Part shown: positions 16,589 to 25,624 of the stretch, piece after piece
Layout of the letters: each line of letters opens with the position of its first letter
Numbering within the stretch: position 1 is the stretch's first letter
Source: Lentisphaera profundi
GTDB lineage: Bacteria; Verrucomicrobiota; Lentisphaeria; Lentisphaerales; Lentisphaeraceae
DNA length: 64,000 bases
Reading direction: 5' to 3'
Assembly (NCBI RefSeq): GCF_028728065.1
Contig: NZ_CP117811.1
Location: 1,674,001-1,738,000, forward strand
Notes under the pieces: model-generated
What the model was told of the DNA's origin: nothing
What the model saw: only the letters and a program-made list of their open reading frames with translations
Database searches by the model: none
Position numbers and translations under genes: made by a program

Positions 16589-17698
16589 TTATAGCGTTTC
16601 TCGTGAAATAAACGATGGTGGCATCAACGTTACACACCTAGGTATTTCAGGATTTTCAATACGCTCAAATAATCTTTTAGCAATGATTCGTCCCATCGCT
16701 TCTTTATCAATTGATACGGTACTCAAAGCTGGATGAACTAAGGGCGCCCAATTGATATCATCGAAGCCCACGACCGAAACCTTATCAATAAAGTTATCAC
16801 CTAATGATTCTTTCAAGAAACGGCAAGCACCCAAGGCCATCTCATCATTCATACAAAAAACACCATCAGGCATATCTGATGCAAGCTTAGACATGGCTTC
16901 ATAACCACCGTTAATCTGAAAATCTGAGTACTCAACTGGCACAGTATCTACTCCAATACCAAAAGCATTTAATGCCGCTTTAACTCCATCGAGGCGATCA
17001 TGAGTTGCCGACTGTTCTCTATCACCAGCAATAATGGCAATTTTCTTACAACCTTTATCAATTAGTGCCTTCAAAGCAATAAAACCACCTTCACGATTAT
17101 CGGCTTGTACTACATCCGCTGCTAATCCATGAAAATGATAATCCACGACAATCGAGGGTGGGCCATCTTTGATAAGTTGCTCCAAGAATGACTGAGGAAC
17201 TGGACCCATATAAATAACACCAGATAAATTAGCTCCATGAATCATTTTCAAGATTTCTTTACGCTCGCGACTCCCCGGTGCAGGCAATAAAATAAAGTTG
17301 GCATCATGACGACCAATTTCTGAGCGGATCCCCTCTAAAACTGACATGTGATAGGGCCCCGTCGATCCAGGAATAAGTACATTAGAAATGAGACCTATAT
17401 TGAGGATATCAGAAGATTGTGCAGTCTCTGATAGTTTTGTTGCTCCGCTAAATTCGGAAACAAAAGTGCCCTGCGCTGGAACTGAATAGAGTAATCCTGC
17501 ATCTGCCAATTCTTGAAGAGAGCGTCGTACAGTGATTTTATTAAGGTTATAGCGTACTGATAAATCATCCATCGATGGCAAGCGTTCACCAGGCAAGTAT
17601 TTACCATCTTCTATTTCTTTGCGAATGATATCGGCAAACTGCCTATATAAAAATGTTTTCTTACCACGTCCACGGGCTAATTCACTATCTTTACTCAT
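16589..17698 (-). CDS. GntR-type regulator with LacI-like sugar-binding domain
   Basis: A 369-residue regulator. Residues about 17-82 form a GntR winged helix (LPGERLPSMDDLSVRYNLNKITVRRSLQELADAGLL). Residues about 95-369 are a periplasmic-binding-protein-like effector domain of the LacI/GalR group (NIGLISNVLIP ... VVGFDDINWAPLVHPALSTV). This AraR-like architecture usually represses sugar genes until a sugar is bound. Its own upstream region holds two AGTATACT palindromes, and the same core precedes the adjoining symporter and several glycosidase genes, which supports a local regulon including autoregulation. Confidence 0.92.
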   Translation of the reverse strand: MSKDSELARGRGKKTFLYRQFADIIRKEIEDGKYLPGERLPSMDDLSVRYNLNKITVRRSLQELADAGLLYSVPAQGTFVSEFSGATKLSETAQSSDILNIGLISNVLIPGSTGPYHMSVLEGIRSEIGRHDANFILLPAPGSRERKEILKMIHGANLSGVIYMGPVPQSFLEQLIKDGPPSIVVDYHFHGLAADVVQADNREGGFIALKALIDKGCKKIAIIAGDREQSATHDRLDGVKAALNAFGIGVDTVPVEYSDFQINGGYEAMSKLASDMPDGVFCMNDEMALGACRFLKESLGDNFIDKVSVVGFDDINWAPLVHPALSTVSIDKEAMGRIIAKRLFERIENPEIPRCVTLMPPSFISRETL

Positions 17699-17758
17699 GA
17701 TTTTTCATCCTAGATTATTTTCCTTAAGATAACTGATCACCCTCACACTGCCAGCCCT

Positions 17759-17799
17759 AGTATACTTTTGTATGCCAAAAACCATCACTCCAGTATACT
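17759..17799. promoter_or_regulatory. Paired operator-like palindromes upstream of the regulator
   Basis: AGTATACT occurs at 17759-17766 and 17792-17799, 33 bases (about three helical turns) apart. On the minus strand they read AAAAGTATACTAGG and AAAAAGTATACTGG. Their position 60-100 bases before the regulator start suits autoregulation. Confidence 0.6.
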
Positions 17800-17836
17800 T
17801 TTTGTGATTTAACTACTTAAAGTAGTATTGAAATCT

Positions 17837-17972
17837 CACGCTTATCCATATAAAAGGGGCAACTCCCCTTAATCGCCTGGTCAAGGATTGGCAAATCCTT
17901 GCTGGGGGAGCTCGAGGGGGACAGCGTCCCTCTCGTATGCAAAGCATCATACCCTTTCTCTCGTTAATCGTG
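17837..17972. repeat. Structured dispersed repeat, family A, copy 2
   Basis: Hairpins AAGGGG...CCCCTT, AAGGATTGGCAAATCCTT, GAGGGGGACAGCGTCCCTCTC and ATGCAAAGCAT lie in series between imperfectly paired ends (CACG ... CGTG). It sits 38 bases past the 3' end of the symporter gene. Confidence 0.8.
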
Positions 17973-18009
17973 TAAAAGTCTATACTAGACTTTTAAGTCT
18001 CTCATCAAT

Positions 18010-19491
18010 TTACGATGCTTTTAAGGCTCGGCGCTTTTCTAACTGCGCACGAATATCATGAGCCTTCTGCTCTGTGATTTTATAAGACCAGATTGCCCAA
18101 ATAGCTATAATTGTGGCCACTAAGGGAATTGCGACATCAAAGATACGCAATAAAAACAAAGCCCGATCACTTTGATTGGCTCCCAATTCTACGTCGAATC
18201 CACTGATATTTAAAAGCATGCCTGAAAGGGCAAGTGCTAAGGCTAAACCCAGTTTGATCACCCACCAAAAAATAGAGCCAAACATTCCTTCTCGGCGTTC
18301 ATAGGATTGCAATTCATCTAAATCACAGACATCTGCTACCATTGAATTAATCAGGGTGAATAGTGAGCCCATACCAAAAGCTACTAAGGGGGCGGGTAAA
18401 AACATTAACCAAGGCATGTTTTTTGAATAACAAAACCATCTTAGAATATAACCCACAACAGAACAGCTCATGCAGATAAAAAACGCTTTTCTCTTGCCTA
18501 CCTTAGTCGCCATCCATGTCGCAAAAAGAATCACGATATAGGTAGATACCGTGGTGATCACACCGATCATCCCCATGTAATAGGCTCCTTGTTTCATATC
18601 CCCTGCAAATAGGTAATAAGTCGCAATATAGGTTTGGAAACTCATTATCAGCATGAAGCTGTTGAAAATTAAAAAAGCAGCCATGCACAAGAGTAAAAAA
18701 GGGCGAAACTTCAGTGTCGAAATAAAACCTTTAAAAAATCCGCTAAGGACTTTTAAAAGACTCGTTTTTTCTTTCGAGCATGGCTCGATAAATTCCACCT
18801 TCCTCTCTTTTAAAAAAATAGCTGGTATCAGACCCAAAACAATTGTTATTCCACCAATGATTAAGCCCAAAACAAAGGCGGCATCAGCCATGGTATCAAA
18901 CCATTGATCATTTTTCATGAAAGAGAAAAACCATGGAGTGGCAAAATAAACTAAATTACCTGCTACACTCGTAAATCCCATCAATCGCGTACGTTCGTGA
19001 TAATCCGGTGTCATTTCATAACCGAGCGCTACTAAGGGAGTCGCAAAAATAGTATAGGCCCCATAAAAAATAACCGAGCCAATTAAAAAGTACCACCATA
19101 CATAATCCAAGCCCTGATCCACAGGAAGACGCCACAAGAGCATAAATAATAAGCCCGTGGCGATTGAACCGAAAAATATAAAGGGACGTCGGCGTCCCCA
19201 TTTCGAACTAAAGTTATCACTTATATAACCCATCAAGGGATCGGTAAAGGCATCGCACAAACGCGGTAAGGCCGCCAATAAACCTGCTTTAAAGGGATCC
19301 ATACCCAAGCCCAAATTAAAGACAATCATCATCGCCCCGATGGCTGTACCTAGTAAATTATTTACAATGATACCACTACTGTAAGCACATTTATTGGCAA
19401 AGCTAATTCTATCTTCGTCTTTGGTATTGTAATGAACTGACTCAAGAACTTCATCTATGCCGCTTTCACTCTTCTCGCTCACAACTTCCAT
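18010..19491 (-). CDS. GPH-family sugar:cation symporter (MFS)
   Basis: A 493-residue membrane protein with about 11-12 hydrophobic helices. The loop motif LPRLCDAFTDPLMGYISDNFSSKWGRRRPFIF is diagnostic of glycoside-pentoside-hexuronide:cation symporters (MelB-like). It should import a mono- or disaccharide with Na+ or H+. It lies beside the GntR/LacI regulator, and its promoter region shares an 18-base string with that of GH3, so it is the likely importer feeding the GH3/GH1 enzymes. Confidence 0.92.
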   Translation of the reverse strand: MEVVSEKSESGIDEVLESVHYNTKDEDRISFANKCAYSSGIIVNNLLGTAIGAMMIVFNLGLGMDPFKAGLLAALPRLCDAFTDPLMGYISDNFSSKWGRRRPFIFFGSIATGLLFMLLWRLPVDQGLDYVWWYFLIGSVIFYGAYTIFATPLVALGYEMTPDYHERTRLMGFTSVAGNLVYFATPWFFSFMKNDQWFDTMADAAFVLGLIIGGITIVLGLIPAIFLKERKVEFIEPCSKEKTSLLKVLSGFFKGFISTLKFRPFLLLCMAAFLIFNSFMLIMSFQTYIATYYLFAGDMKQGAYYMGMIGVITTVSTYIVILFATWMATKVGKRKAFFICMSCSVVGYILRWFCYSKNMPWLMFLPAPLVAFGMGSLFTLINSMVADVCDLDELQSYERREGMFGSIFWWVIKLGLALALALSGMLLNISGFDVELGANQSDRALFLLRIFDVAIPLVATIIAIWAIWSYKITEQKAHDIRAQLEKRRALKAS

Positions 19492-19530
19492 TTTAAAACG
19501 GCCTCTTTATATGTTTATATATATCTAGGT

Positions 19531-19556
19531 TAGTACCAGTATGTTTTTATTCAAGT
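19531..19556. promoter_or_regulatory. Candidate operator upstream of the sugar symporter
   Basis: CAGTATGTTTTTATTCAAGT matches the GH3 upstream site (TAGTATGTTTTTATCAAGT) with one inserted base and one change. On the minus strand it is TTGAATAAAAACATACTGG. Confidence 0.55.
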
Positions 19557-19648
19557 TCGTCTGATCAAGCTTTGTATGATCTCTATTGCGCCATACTCAA
19601 TAAGGCATCAAGCCCTAATAGATCACACAACAATGATGAAGCTGATAG

Positions 19649-20242
19649 CTATTCAGCCTTACGAAGGCCTGAGCCATCATCTTTCATACTTTTTATAAAA
19701 CCCACAAAAATTAAAATAATCGAAAAACTTTCAAGCGTTTTTAAAAAATAGGGGATATCTATAAAATAAAATCGCTCCGGTACTAAGTGATAAATTGAAA
19801 TAATCTTAAGTATCATAAAACTAAGTGAAAGAACAAAACCAATAAATAGATATCTATTAAAATAGACCCATCGATCCTTCTTTGAGATCATCTTTTTTAC
19901 AATAACGATAAACATCATTATCCACAAAACCATAACAATAAGGACCATTTGAGTTTTAAATTGCCTGAGTTCAAATAAGCGAATGAAGTTAGATCCGATA
20001 TCGTTTAAGAGAATTTGAAAATCAAGCTGTTTATTTAAGCCCAGAAAAAATAACATCCCTGTACTTAACTGATATAATAGTGCACTCTTTTTGGGAAAAC
20101 TGTTCTTGATTTTTGCGAGAGCTTTTAGATTTATATAAAAACACAGAAAGTAAGCCAAGGTAATAAGCCAACTCCAAATATCGGGGTCACCAACCTTAAA
20201 AATCCACCTAAATTGCAATTCACTTAATATAACCCAAGTCAT
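19649..20242 (-). CDS. Integral membrane protein of unknown function
   Basis: A 197-residue protein with about five hydrophobic helices (for example IWSWLITLAYFLCFYINL, MVLIVMVLWIMMFIVIV, YLFIGFVLSLSFMILKIIS) separated by short basic loops. I do not recognise the family. No strong ribosome binding site is seen. It stands alone between the symporter and the sulfatase cluster. Confidence 0.6.
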   Translation of the reverse strand: MTWVILSELQFRWIFKVGDPDIWSWLITLAYFLCFYINLKALAKIKNSFPKKSALLYQLSTGMLFFLGLNKQLDFQILLNDIGSNFIRLFELRQFKTQMVLIVMVLWIMMFIVIVKKMISKKDRWVYFNRYLFIGFVLSLSFMILKIISIYHLVPERFYFIDIPYFLKTLESFSIILIFVGFIKSMKDDGSGLRKAE

Positions 20243-20594
20243 TTATCTCTGTCCGTAAGCTTATTCATTCCAAATATGGCTACAATATATGCTGCAAATA
20301 ATATGAATGGTCAGAATTCTATTAAATTTAGTACTTATGAATATTCTCATCATAGAAATACTACTTGCACATTACAAAATAAACTTATCAAGCTGTTGAC
20401 GATATCCCCTTAAATTTTTATCCCTTCACTTAGGGGAATCTAAAATAGATTTTTATTAGAAGGCCTTCTCAGTTGCGTTTTTCATGTACTAATCATCTTT
20501 ATTTCGTATTTTGAACTTTTTTTTCGTAATTTGGCTCATGAATATTTAAAGATGAGACTATAGAATCTAATACAATTAAATATTAAGGTCCCTC
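20243..20594. other. Intergenic region with the left end of the sulfatase duplication
   Basis: This 352-bp region is AT-rich and has no gene. From 20452 its right part (TTTATTAGAAGGCCTTCT onward) is repeated before the second sulfatase, so the duplication includes the leader region of the gene. Confidence 0.7.
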
Positions 20595-22108
20595 ATGAAG
20601 TTCATTTTCCTTTCTTTCTTCATCTTTTTAAATCTTTTTTCCGCAGAAAAACCCAATATCGTTTTTATCCTCGTTGATGATATGGGCTATTCAGATCTCG
20701 GATGTTATGGAAGTGAAATCTCTACACCGAATATTGATTCACTAGCTGAAAATGGTTTGCGTTTCACTCAAATGTATAATACCTCTAAGTGCTTCCCTTC
20801 GCGTGCTTGTTTACTCACCGGTGTCTACGCTCAACAATCGGGCATGGATAAAAAACATGCTGCCATGCTAAATGCGGTCACTCTAGGTGAAGTTCTCAAA
20901 ACGGCTGGCTATCGCACATTGGCTTCAGGCAAACATCATGGTACCGAAAATCTTTTTGAACGTGGCTTTGATCATTACTACGGTTTACGCGATGGAGCTT
21001 CAAACATGTGGAACCCCGGCAATAAACGAGACGGTGAAGCCTCTCCAGGAAATAAGGGTCTAAATCGCTATTGGTGTGATGATGAAAAAACTTATGCGCC
21101 CTACACTCCCGAAGACAAAAACTTTCATGCGACAGATGCTTTTACCCATAAAGCCCTAGAATGGCTCGATGAAAAAGAACTTGATTCTCAACCATTCTTT
21201 CTCTACCTTTCTTACACTGCGCCCCACTACCCCCTTCACGCTTGGCCAGAAGATATCGCTAAACAGAAAGGCAAATATGATCGAGGTTATGAAGTCATTC
21301 AGAATGAACGTTATCAACGCATGGTGAAAATGGGCGTCATTGATCCCCATAAGAGTCCTCTGGCAAAATGGCCGGGGAAAAATTGGACTCAAAACAAAGG
21401 TGTGGAACTTGAAAAAGAAAAACGCCGCATGGAAATTTATGCCGCCATGATTGAGCAGCTTGATCACAATGTGGGCAAAGTCATTTCCAAACTTAAAGCT
21501 TTAGCTAAGTACAAAAATACTCTCATCATGTTTGCTTCAGATAACGGTGCCTGGTCAGGCCGTAGCGGTGCTAAAACTCAATCCACTAAGCTCGAAGACT
21601 TCGGAACTGTCGCAAGTTATGAGACCGTAGGCAAGTCCTGGGCGACAGTTCAAAATACTCCCTTACGCAATTGGAAACACTATTCCCACGAAGGGGGTAT
21701 TCGCACTCCCTTTATCGTTCACTGGCCGGGAAAAATATCTTCCCCCGGAACTTTCAATCGCGAGCCTAGTCATTTTATTGATATCATGGCCACTTATGTT
21801 GATCTAACTCAAGCTCAATACCCTTCCAATATCACCCCTATGCAAGGCATCAGTCTTTTACCCGCCCTTCAAAATAAAAGCCTTCAACGAACTCAGCCCT
21901 TGTTTTGGCAATGGCTAAGAGGTGGTGGTGTACGAGATCAAAACTGGAAAGCCGTTTACTGGAGTAATCAGTGGGAACTCTTTGATATGTCTAAAGATCA
22001 AAATGAATCCAATAACCTCGCATCTCAATATCCAGAAAAGCTCGAAGCCATGAAAAAATCTTATCATGCTTGGTACAAAGAAGCTAAGCAAAAATGAAAA
22101 AAACGTCC
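20452..22108 (+). repeat. Tandem duplication unit 1 (leader plus sulfatase)
   Basis: The unit begins at TTTATTAG (20452-20459) and recurs 1657 bp later starting at 22109. The two leaders and genes are nearly identical in long blocks. Confidence 0.85.
20595..22097 (+). CDS. Secreted arylsulfatase-family sulfatase, copy 1
   Basis: A 500-residue protein with a signal peptide (about residues 1-17). The alkaline-phosphatase-fold sulfatase motifs are present: metal site VDDMGYSDLGCYG (Asp28/29), Cys66 in CFPSR for conversion to formylglycine, and a second metal site FASDNGAWSG. It should hydrolyse sulfate esters of a polysaccharide after export. The formylglycine-generating enzyme is not in this window. 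It differs from copy 2 mainly near residues 140-165, around CFPSR and in the last ~110 residues. Confidence 0.93.
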   Translation: MKFIFLSFFIFLNLFSAEKPNIVFILVDDMGYSDLGCYGSEISTPNIDSLAENGLRFTQMYNTSKCFPSRACLLTGVYAQQSGMDKKHAAMLNAVTLGEVLKTAGYRTLASGKHHGTENLFERGFDHYYGLRDGASNMWNPGNKRDGEASPGNKGLNRYWCDDEKTYAPYTPEDKNFHATDAFTHKALEWLDEKELDSQPFFLYLSYTAPHYPLHAWPEDIAKQKGKYDRGYEVIQNERYQRMVKMGVIDPHKSPLAKWPGKNWTQNKGVELEKEKRRMEIYAAMIEQLDHNVGKVISKLKALAKYKNTLIMFASDNGAWSGRSGAKTQSTKLEDFGTVASYETVGKSWATVQNTPLRNWKHYSHEGGIRTPFIVHWPGKISSPGTFNREPSHFIDIMATYVDLTQAQYPSNITPMQGISLLPALQNKSLQRTQPLFWQWLRGGGVRDQNWKAVYWSNQWELFDMSKDQNESNNLASQYPEKLEAMKKSYHAWYKEAKQK

Positions 22109-22116
22109 TTTATTAG
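22097..22116 (+). other. Duplication junction scar
   Basis: After the stop of sulfatase 1 there is A7-CGTCCTTTATTAG, which copies an internal piece of the downstream hydrolase gene (23905-23925), directly fused to AAGGCCTTCT from the leader of sulfatase 1. TTTATTAG is the 8-base microhomology common to all three places. Confidence 0.8.
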
Positions 22117-22251
22117 AAGGCCTTCTCAGTTGCGTTTTTGATATATTAACTCTATTAATTTCGTGTTTTGAACTTTTTTTTCGTAATTTGGCTCATGAAT
22201 ATTTAAAGATGAGACTATAGAATCTAATACAATTAAATATTAAGGTCCCTC

Positions 22252-23754
22252 ATGAAGTTCATTTTCCTTTCTTTCTTCATCTTTTTAAATCTTTTTTCCG
22301 CAGAAAAACCCAACATCGTTTTTATCCTCGTTGATGATATGGGCTATTCAGATCTCGGATGTTATGGAAGTGAAATCTCTACACCGAATATTGATTCACT
22401 AGCTCAAAATGGATTGCGCTATACGCAAATGTATAATACATCTAAGTGCTTCCCTTCGCGTGCTTGTTTACTCACCGGTGTCTACGCTCAACAATCTGGC
22501 ATGGATAAAAAACATGCTGCCATGCTAAATGCGGTCACTCTAGGTGAAGTTCTCAAAACGGCTGGCTATCGTACTCTTGCTGCCGGCAAACATCATGGTA
22601 CTGAAAATCTTTACGAACGAGGCTTTGATCATTACTATGGCCTCAGAGATGGTGCCTCAAATATGTGGAATCCTGGGAAGCAACGTTCAGGCGAAGCTAC
22701 ACCCGGTAATAAGGGTCGCACTCGTTATTGGTGTGATGACGAAAAAACTATCCCCAACTACACTCCCGAAGATCGCAATTTCCATGTAACAGATGCTTTT
22801 ACCCATAAAGCCTTAGAATGGCTCGATGAAAAAGAACTTGATTCTCAACCATTCTTTCTCTACCTTTCTTACACTGCACCTCATTACCCTCTTCATGCTT
22901 GGCCAGAAGATATCGCTAAACAGAAAGGCAAATATGATCGAGGCTACGAAGTCATTCAGAATGAACGTTATAATCGTATGGTGGAAATGGGAATTATTGA
23001 TCCCCATAAGAGTCCTCTGGCAAAATGGCCAGGGAAAAATTGGACTCAAAACAAAGGCATTGAACTCGAAAAAGAAAAACGTCGCATGGAAATTTATGCC
23101 GCCATGATTGAGCAGCTTGATCACAATGTGGGCAAAGTCATTTCCAAACTTAAAGCTTTAGGAAAGTACAAAAATACTCTCATCATGTTTGCTTCAGATA
23201 ACGGTGCCTGCTCAGAAGGTAGCGGTGCTAAAACTCAATCCACTAAGCTCGAAGACTTCGGAACTGTCGCAAGTTATGAGACCGTAGGCAAGTCCTGGGC
23301 GTCGGTTCAAAATACTCCTCTTCGCAATTGGAAAAACTATTCCCACGAAGGGGGCATTCGCACTCCTTTTATCGTTCACTGGCCGGGAAAAATATCTTCA
23401 CCCGGAACTTTCAATCGTGAGCCTGTACACTTCATCGATATCATGAGTACTTATGTCGAACTGACAGCAGCGACTTATCCAACAGATGTCACTCCCATGC
23501 AGGGAACGAGTCTACTTCCCACATTTAAAGGAAAAGAAATAAAGCGGAGCAAGTCACTCTTCTGGCAATGGCAAAGAGGCGGTGCCATCCGTGACAAAAA
23601 CTGGAAAGCTGTTTTCTGGAATAAGAATTGGGAACTCTTTGATATGTCTAAAGATCAAAATGAGGCTCATGACCTTGCATCTCAATATCCAGAAAAGCTC
23701 CAAGCCATGAAAAAATCTTATCATGCTTGGTACAAAGAAGCGAAGCAAAAATGA
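22252..23754 (+). CDS. Secreted arylsulfatase-family sulfatase, copy 2
   Basis: A 500-residue near-duplicate of the preceding sulfatase with the same signal peptide, VDDMGYSD metal site, Cys66 in CFPSR and FASDNGACSE second metal site. Changes cluster near residues 140-165 (GKQRSGEATPGNKGRTRYW) and 415-470, surface or substrate-pocket regions, so specificity may have shifted. Its stop overlaps the start of the next gene (ATGA), so it is co-translated with the alpha/beta hydrolase. This copy keeps the ancestral link to the downstream genes. Confidence 0.93.
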   Translation: MKFIFLSFFIFLNLFSAEKPNIVFILVDDMGYSDLGCYGSEISTPNIDSLAQNGLRYTQMYNTSKCFPSRACLLTGVYAQQSGMDKKHAAMLNAVTLGEVLKTAGYRTLAAGKHHGTENLYERGFDHYYGLRDGASNMWNPGKQRSGEATPGNKGRTRYWCDDEKTIPNYTPEDRNFHVTDAFTHKALEWLDEKELDSQPFFLYLSYTAPHYPLHAWPEDIAKQKGKYDRGYEVIQNERYNRMVEMGIIDPHKSPLAKWPGKNWTQNKGIELEKEKRRMEIYAAMIEQLDHNVGKVISKLKALGKYKNTLIMFASDNGACSEGSGAKTQSTKLEDFGTVASYETVGKSWASVQNTPLRNWKNYSHEGGIRTPFIVHWPGKISSPGTFNREPVHFIDIMSTYVELTAATYPTDVTPMQGTSLLPTFKGKEIKRSKSLFWQWQRGGAIRDKNWKAVFWNKNWELFDMSKDQNEAHDLASQYPEKLQAMKKSYHAWYKEAKQK

Positions 23755-24782
23755 AATTTTTTTTCCTCATAGCTATCTTATTAATACTTCTGCCGCAAGA
23801 CCTTTTGTCTCGAGAGAAATGGCCGACTTATGCTCAGGATATTAAGTATAAGACTAGCATCGATCAGAGCTTACAAGCTATGATGATCTACAAAGCCAAA
23901 GCTCAAAAAAAACGTCCTTTATTAGTCGCTCTACATTCATGGTCAGGCAACTATAGACAAACAGGATGGCAAAACGATGCTCTACAGTGGTGCCATGAGA
24001 ATGACTGGAATTTCATACATCCCAATTTTCGCGGAGCTAACTCAAATCCAGATGCCTGTGGATCGGAAAAAGCTGTGCAAGATATAATAGATGCCGTCAA
24101 ATACATGCAACATGATTCTCTAGTAGATTCGGATAGGATTTACTTAATCGGAAGTTCTGGCGGTGGTCACGCAGCCTTGCTTCTAGCGGGTCGTGCTCCG
24201 CAAATCTGGGCAGGTGTTTCTGCTTGGGTTCCCATTTCTGATCTCAACGCATGGTGGGCTCAAAAAAATAAACAAAAATCCAAATATGCTCGTAATATCG
24301 AGAAAGTTGCGGGTGGCAAACCTGATAATGATGCAAGCGCTCATGAGCAAGCTCGCTTACGTTCGCCTCTAAGTTATTTACACTTAGCCAAGAAAGTCAA
24401 TATCGATATTAGTGCGGGCATTAGCGATGGACACAAAGGTGGCAGCGTACCTTTTACTCATTCATTGTATGCCTTTAATCAAGTCGTTCCCGATAAAGAA
24501 AAAATCCCTGAAGCTATCATCGAGAAATTTTATCGAACTCAATCATTACCTGTAGAACTTAAAGCGCCTCAAGCTGATCCTTTATATGGTAAAAAACATC
24601 TGATTTATCGCCAAGAAAGTCTCCACGCAAGAATCAATATCTTTCAGGGTGGTCACGAAATAATCTCTCATGCAGCACTCAACTGGCTCAAAGAACAAAG
24701 GAAAAACAAAGACGCCGTATGGCACAGTAAACACATTCACACCTTGCGATCCTCGCAAAAAAATCATCCATCAGGACTTTAA
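23751..24782 (+). CDS. Secreted alpha/beta hydrolase (S9-like/prolyl oligopeptidase fold)
   Basis: I place the start at the ATG at 23751 (343 residues), where a signal peptide begins (KFFFLIAILLILLPQ) and overlaps the sulfatase stop by four bases. The nucleophile elbow is GSSGG with Ser136, and a late His lies in GGHEI. The nearest fold group is S9/acetyl-xylan-esterase-like enzymes. In context it may be an esterase acting on the sulfated glycan. An internal 21-base stretch of this gene is copied at the duplication junction after sulfatase 1. Confidence 0.8.
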   Translation: MKFFFLIAILLILLPQDLLSREKWPTYAQDIKYKTSIDQSLQAMMIYKAKAQKKRPLLVALHSWSGNYRQTGWQNDALQWCHENDWNFIHPNFRGANSNPDACGSEKAVQDIIDAVKYMQHDSLVDSDRIYLIGSSGGGHAALLLAGRAPQIWAGVSAWVPISDLNAWWAQKNKQKSKYARNIEKVAGGKPDNDASAHEQARLRSPLSYLHLAKKVNIDISAGISDGHKGGSVPFTHSLYAFNQVVPDKEKIPEAIIEKFYRTQSLPVELKAPQADPLYGKKHLIYRQESLHARINIFQGGHEIISHAALNWLKEQRKNKDAVWHSKHIHTLRSSQKNHPSGL

Positions 24783-24800
24783 TAAAATAAAGGATATAAT

Positions 24801-25364
24801 ATGAAAAAATTATTTCTCACTCTCTTCACTCTATGCTCATCTGCATTCGCACTAGAAAATGCGGGCCAAGAATGGCAAGAAAAAACGAAGAAATCTTATT
24901 GGTCGACTCAAGACAAAGTCATCATCGGTGAAAATGCTGATAAGAAAAAATCGGTTCTCTGGACCTCTAAAAAATTCTCTGATTACGAACTGGTGGTCAA
25001 ATTCAAAACTGAGTCAAAAGACTATGACTCAGGCGTCTTTCTCCGCGGCCCGAGCCATCAGGTCCAAATTGGTGTTTCGCGCTCACTAAAAAAAGACCTC
25101 ACTGCCTGTATATATGCGCCCGTGGACAAAAAAGGAAAGTATCCTGCAGCTAGTGATCAAGTCAAAGAACTTCACAAACTCGGTGAATGGAACGAAATGA
25201 AAATCACTGTGAAAGGCAAAAATATCCAAGTCACCCTCAATGGAACTCAGACAGTCAATTATGATGCCGTAAAACTAAAAGAAAGTGGCCCCATTGGCCT
25301 TCAGCTTCATCCTGGCGTTCACCAAAAAATAGAGTTCGAAATCCTCTCATTAAAAGAACTATAA
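24801..25364 (+). CDS. Secreted DUF1080 (3-keto-disaccharide hydrolase-like) protein
   Basis: A 187-residue protein with a signal peptide (about residues 1-18). The rest is a jelly-roll of the DUF1080/concanavalin type, seen in the order SDYELVVKFKTE, DSGVFLRG, WNEMKITVKGKNIQVTLNG and GPIGLQLHPG. Members of this family act on or bind sugars; some are 3-keto-glycoside hydrolases. It lies 18 bases after the hydrolase, closing the sulfatase-hydrolase-DUF1080 transcription unit. Confidence 0.85.
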   Translation: MKKLFLTLFTLCSSAFALENAGQEWQEKTKKSYWSTQDKVIIGENADKKKSVLWTSKKFSDYELVVKFKTESKDYDSGVFLRGPSHQVQIGVSRSLKKDLTACIYAPVDKKGKYPAASDQVKELHKLGEWNEMKITVKGKNIQVTLNGTQTVNYDAVKLKESGPIGLQLHPGVHQKIEFEILSLKEL

Positions 25365-25369
25365 TACCT

Positions 25370-25392
25370 GGGAGCGCAGGCATCTTGCCTGC
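25370..25392. repeat. REP-like palindrome (GGGAGCGCAGGC type)
   Basis: GGGAGCGCAGGCATCTTGCCTGC contains the hairpin GCAGGC/GCCTGC. A second copy, GGGAGCGCAGGCGTCCCGCCTGC, lies in the decayed island near 43521, where the arm pairing is preserved. Confidence 0.6.
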
Positions 25393-25401
25393 ATAAAACT
25401 T

Positions 25402-25534
25402 CACGATTACCCATAAAGCGGGGCACAGCCCCTAATCGCCTGGTCAAGGAATGGCAATTCCTTGCAGGGGGTGTTTGAGGGGGACAGAGTCACCCTCATA
25501 TGCGAAGCATCATGCCCTTTATTCTGCTTAATCG
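25402..25534. repeat. Structured dispersed repeat, family A, copy 3
   Basis: CACGATTACCC begins it. Hairpins GGGGCACAGCCCC, AAGGAATGGCAATTCCTT and GAGGGGGACAGAGTCACCCTC follow, then GCATCATGCCCT and TTAATCGC. Compared with copy 2, stem bases change on both sides (GGATT/AATCC versus GGAAT/ATTCC), which keeps the hairpin. It lies 38 bases past a gene's stop. Confidence 0.8.
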
Positions 25535-25624
25535 CATAAAAATTTATCTCCAACTGGATCGCGTAGCCCCCTGTTACGCACAAAACCTCCTCTAACACAC
25601 TTAAACGCACAACAAAAGATCCTT

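Noticed and set aside
21156-21467. Antisense ORFs within the two sulfatases (also 22813-23124)
   Set aside because: Their similarity to each other is explained by the duplication of the sulfatase gene on the other strand.
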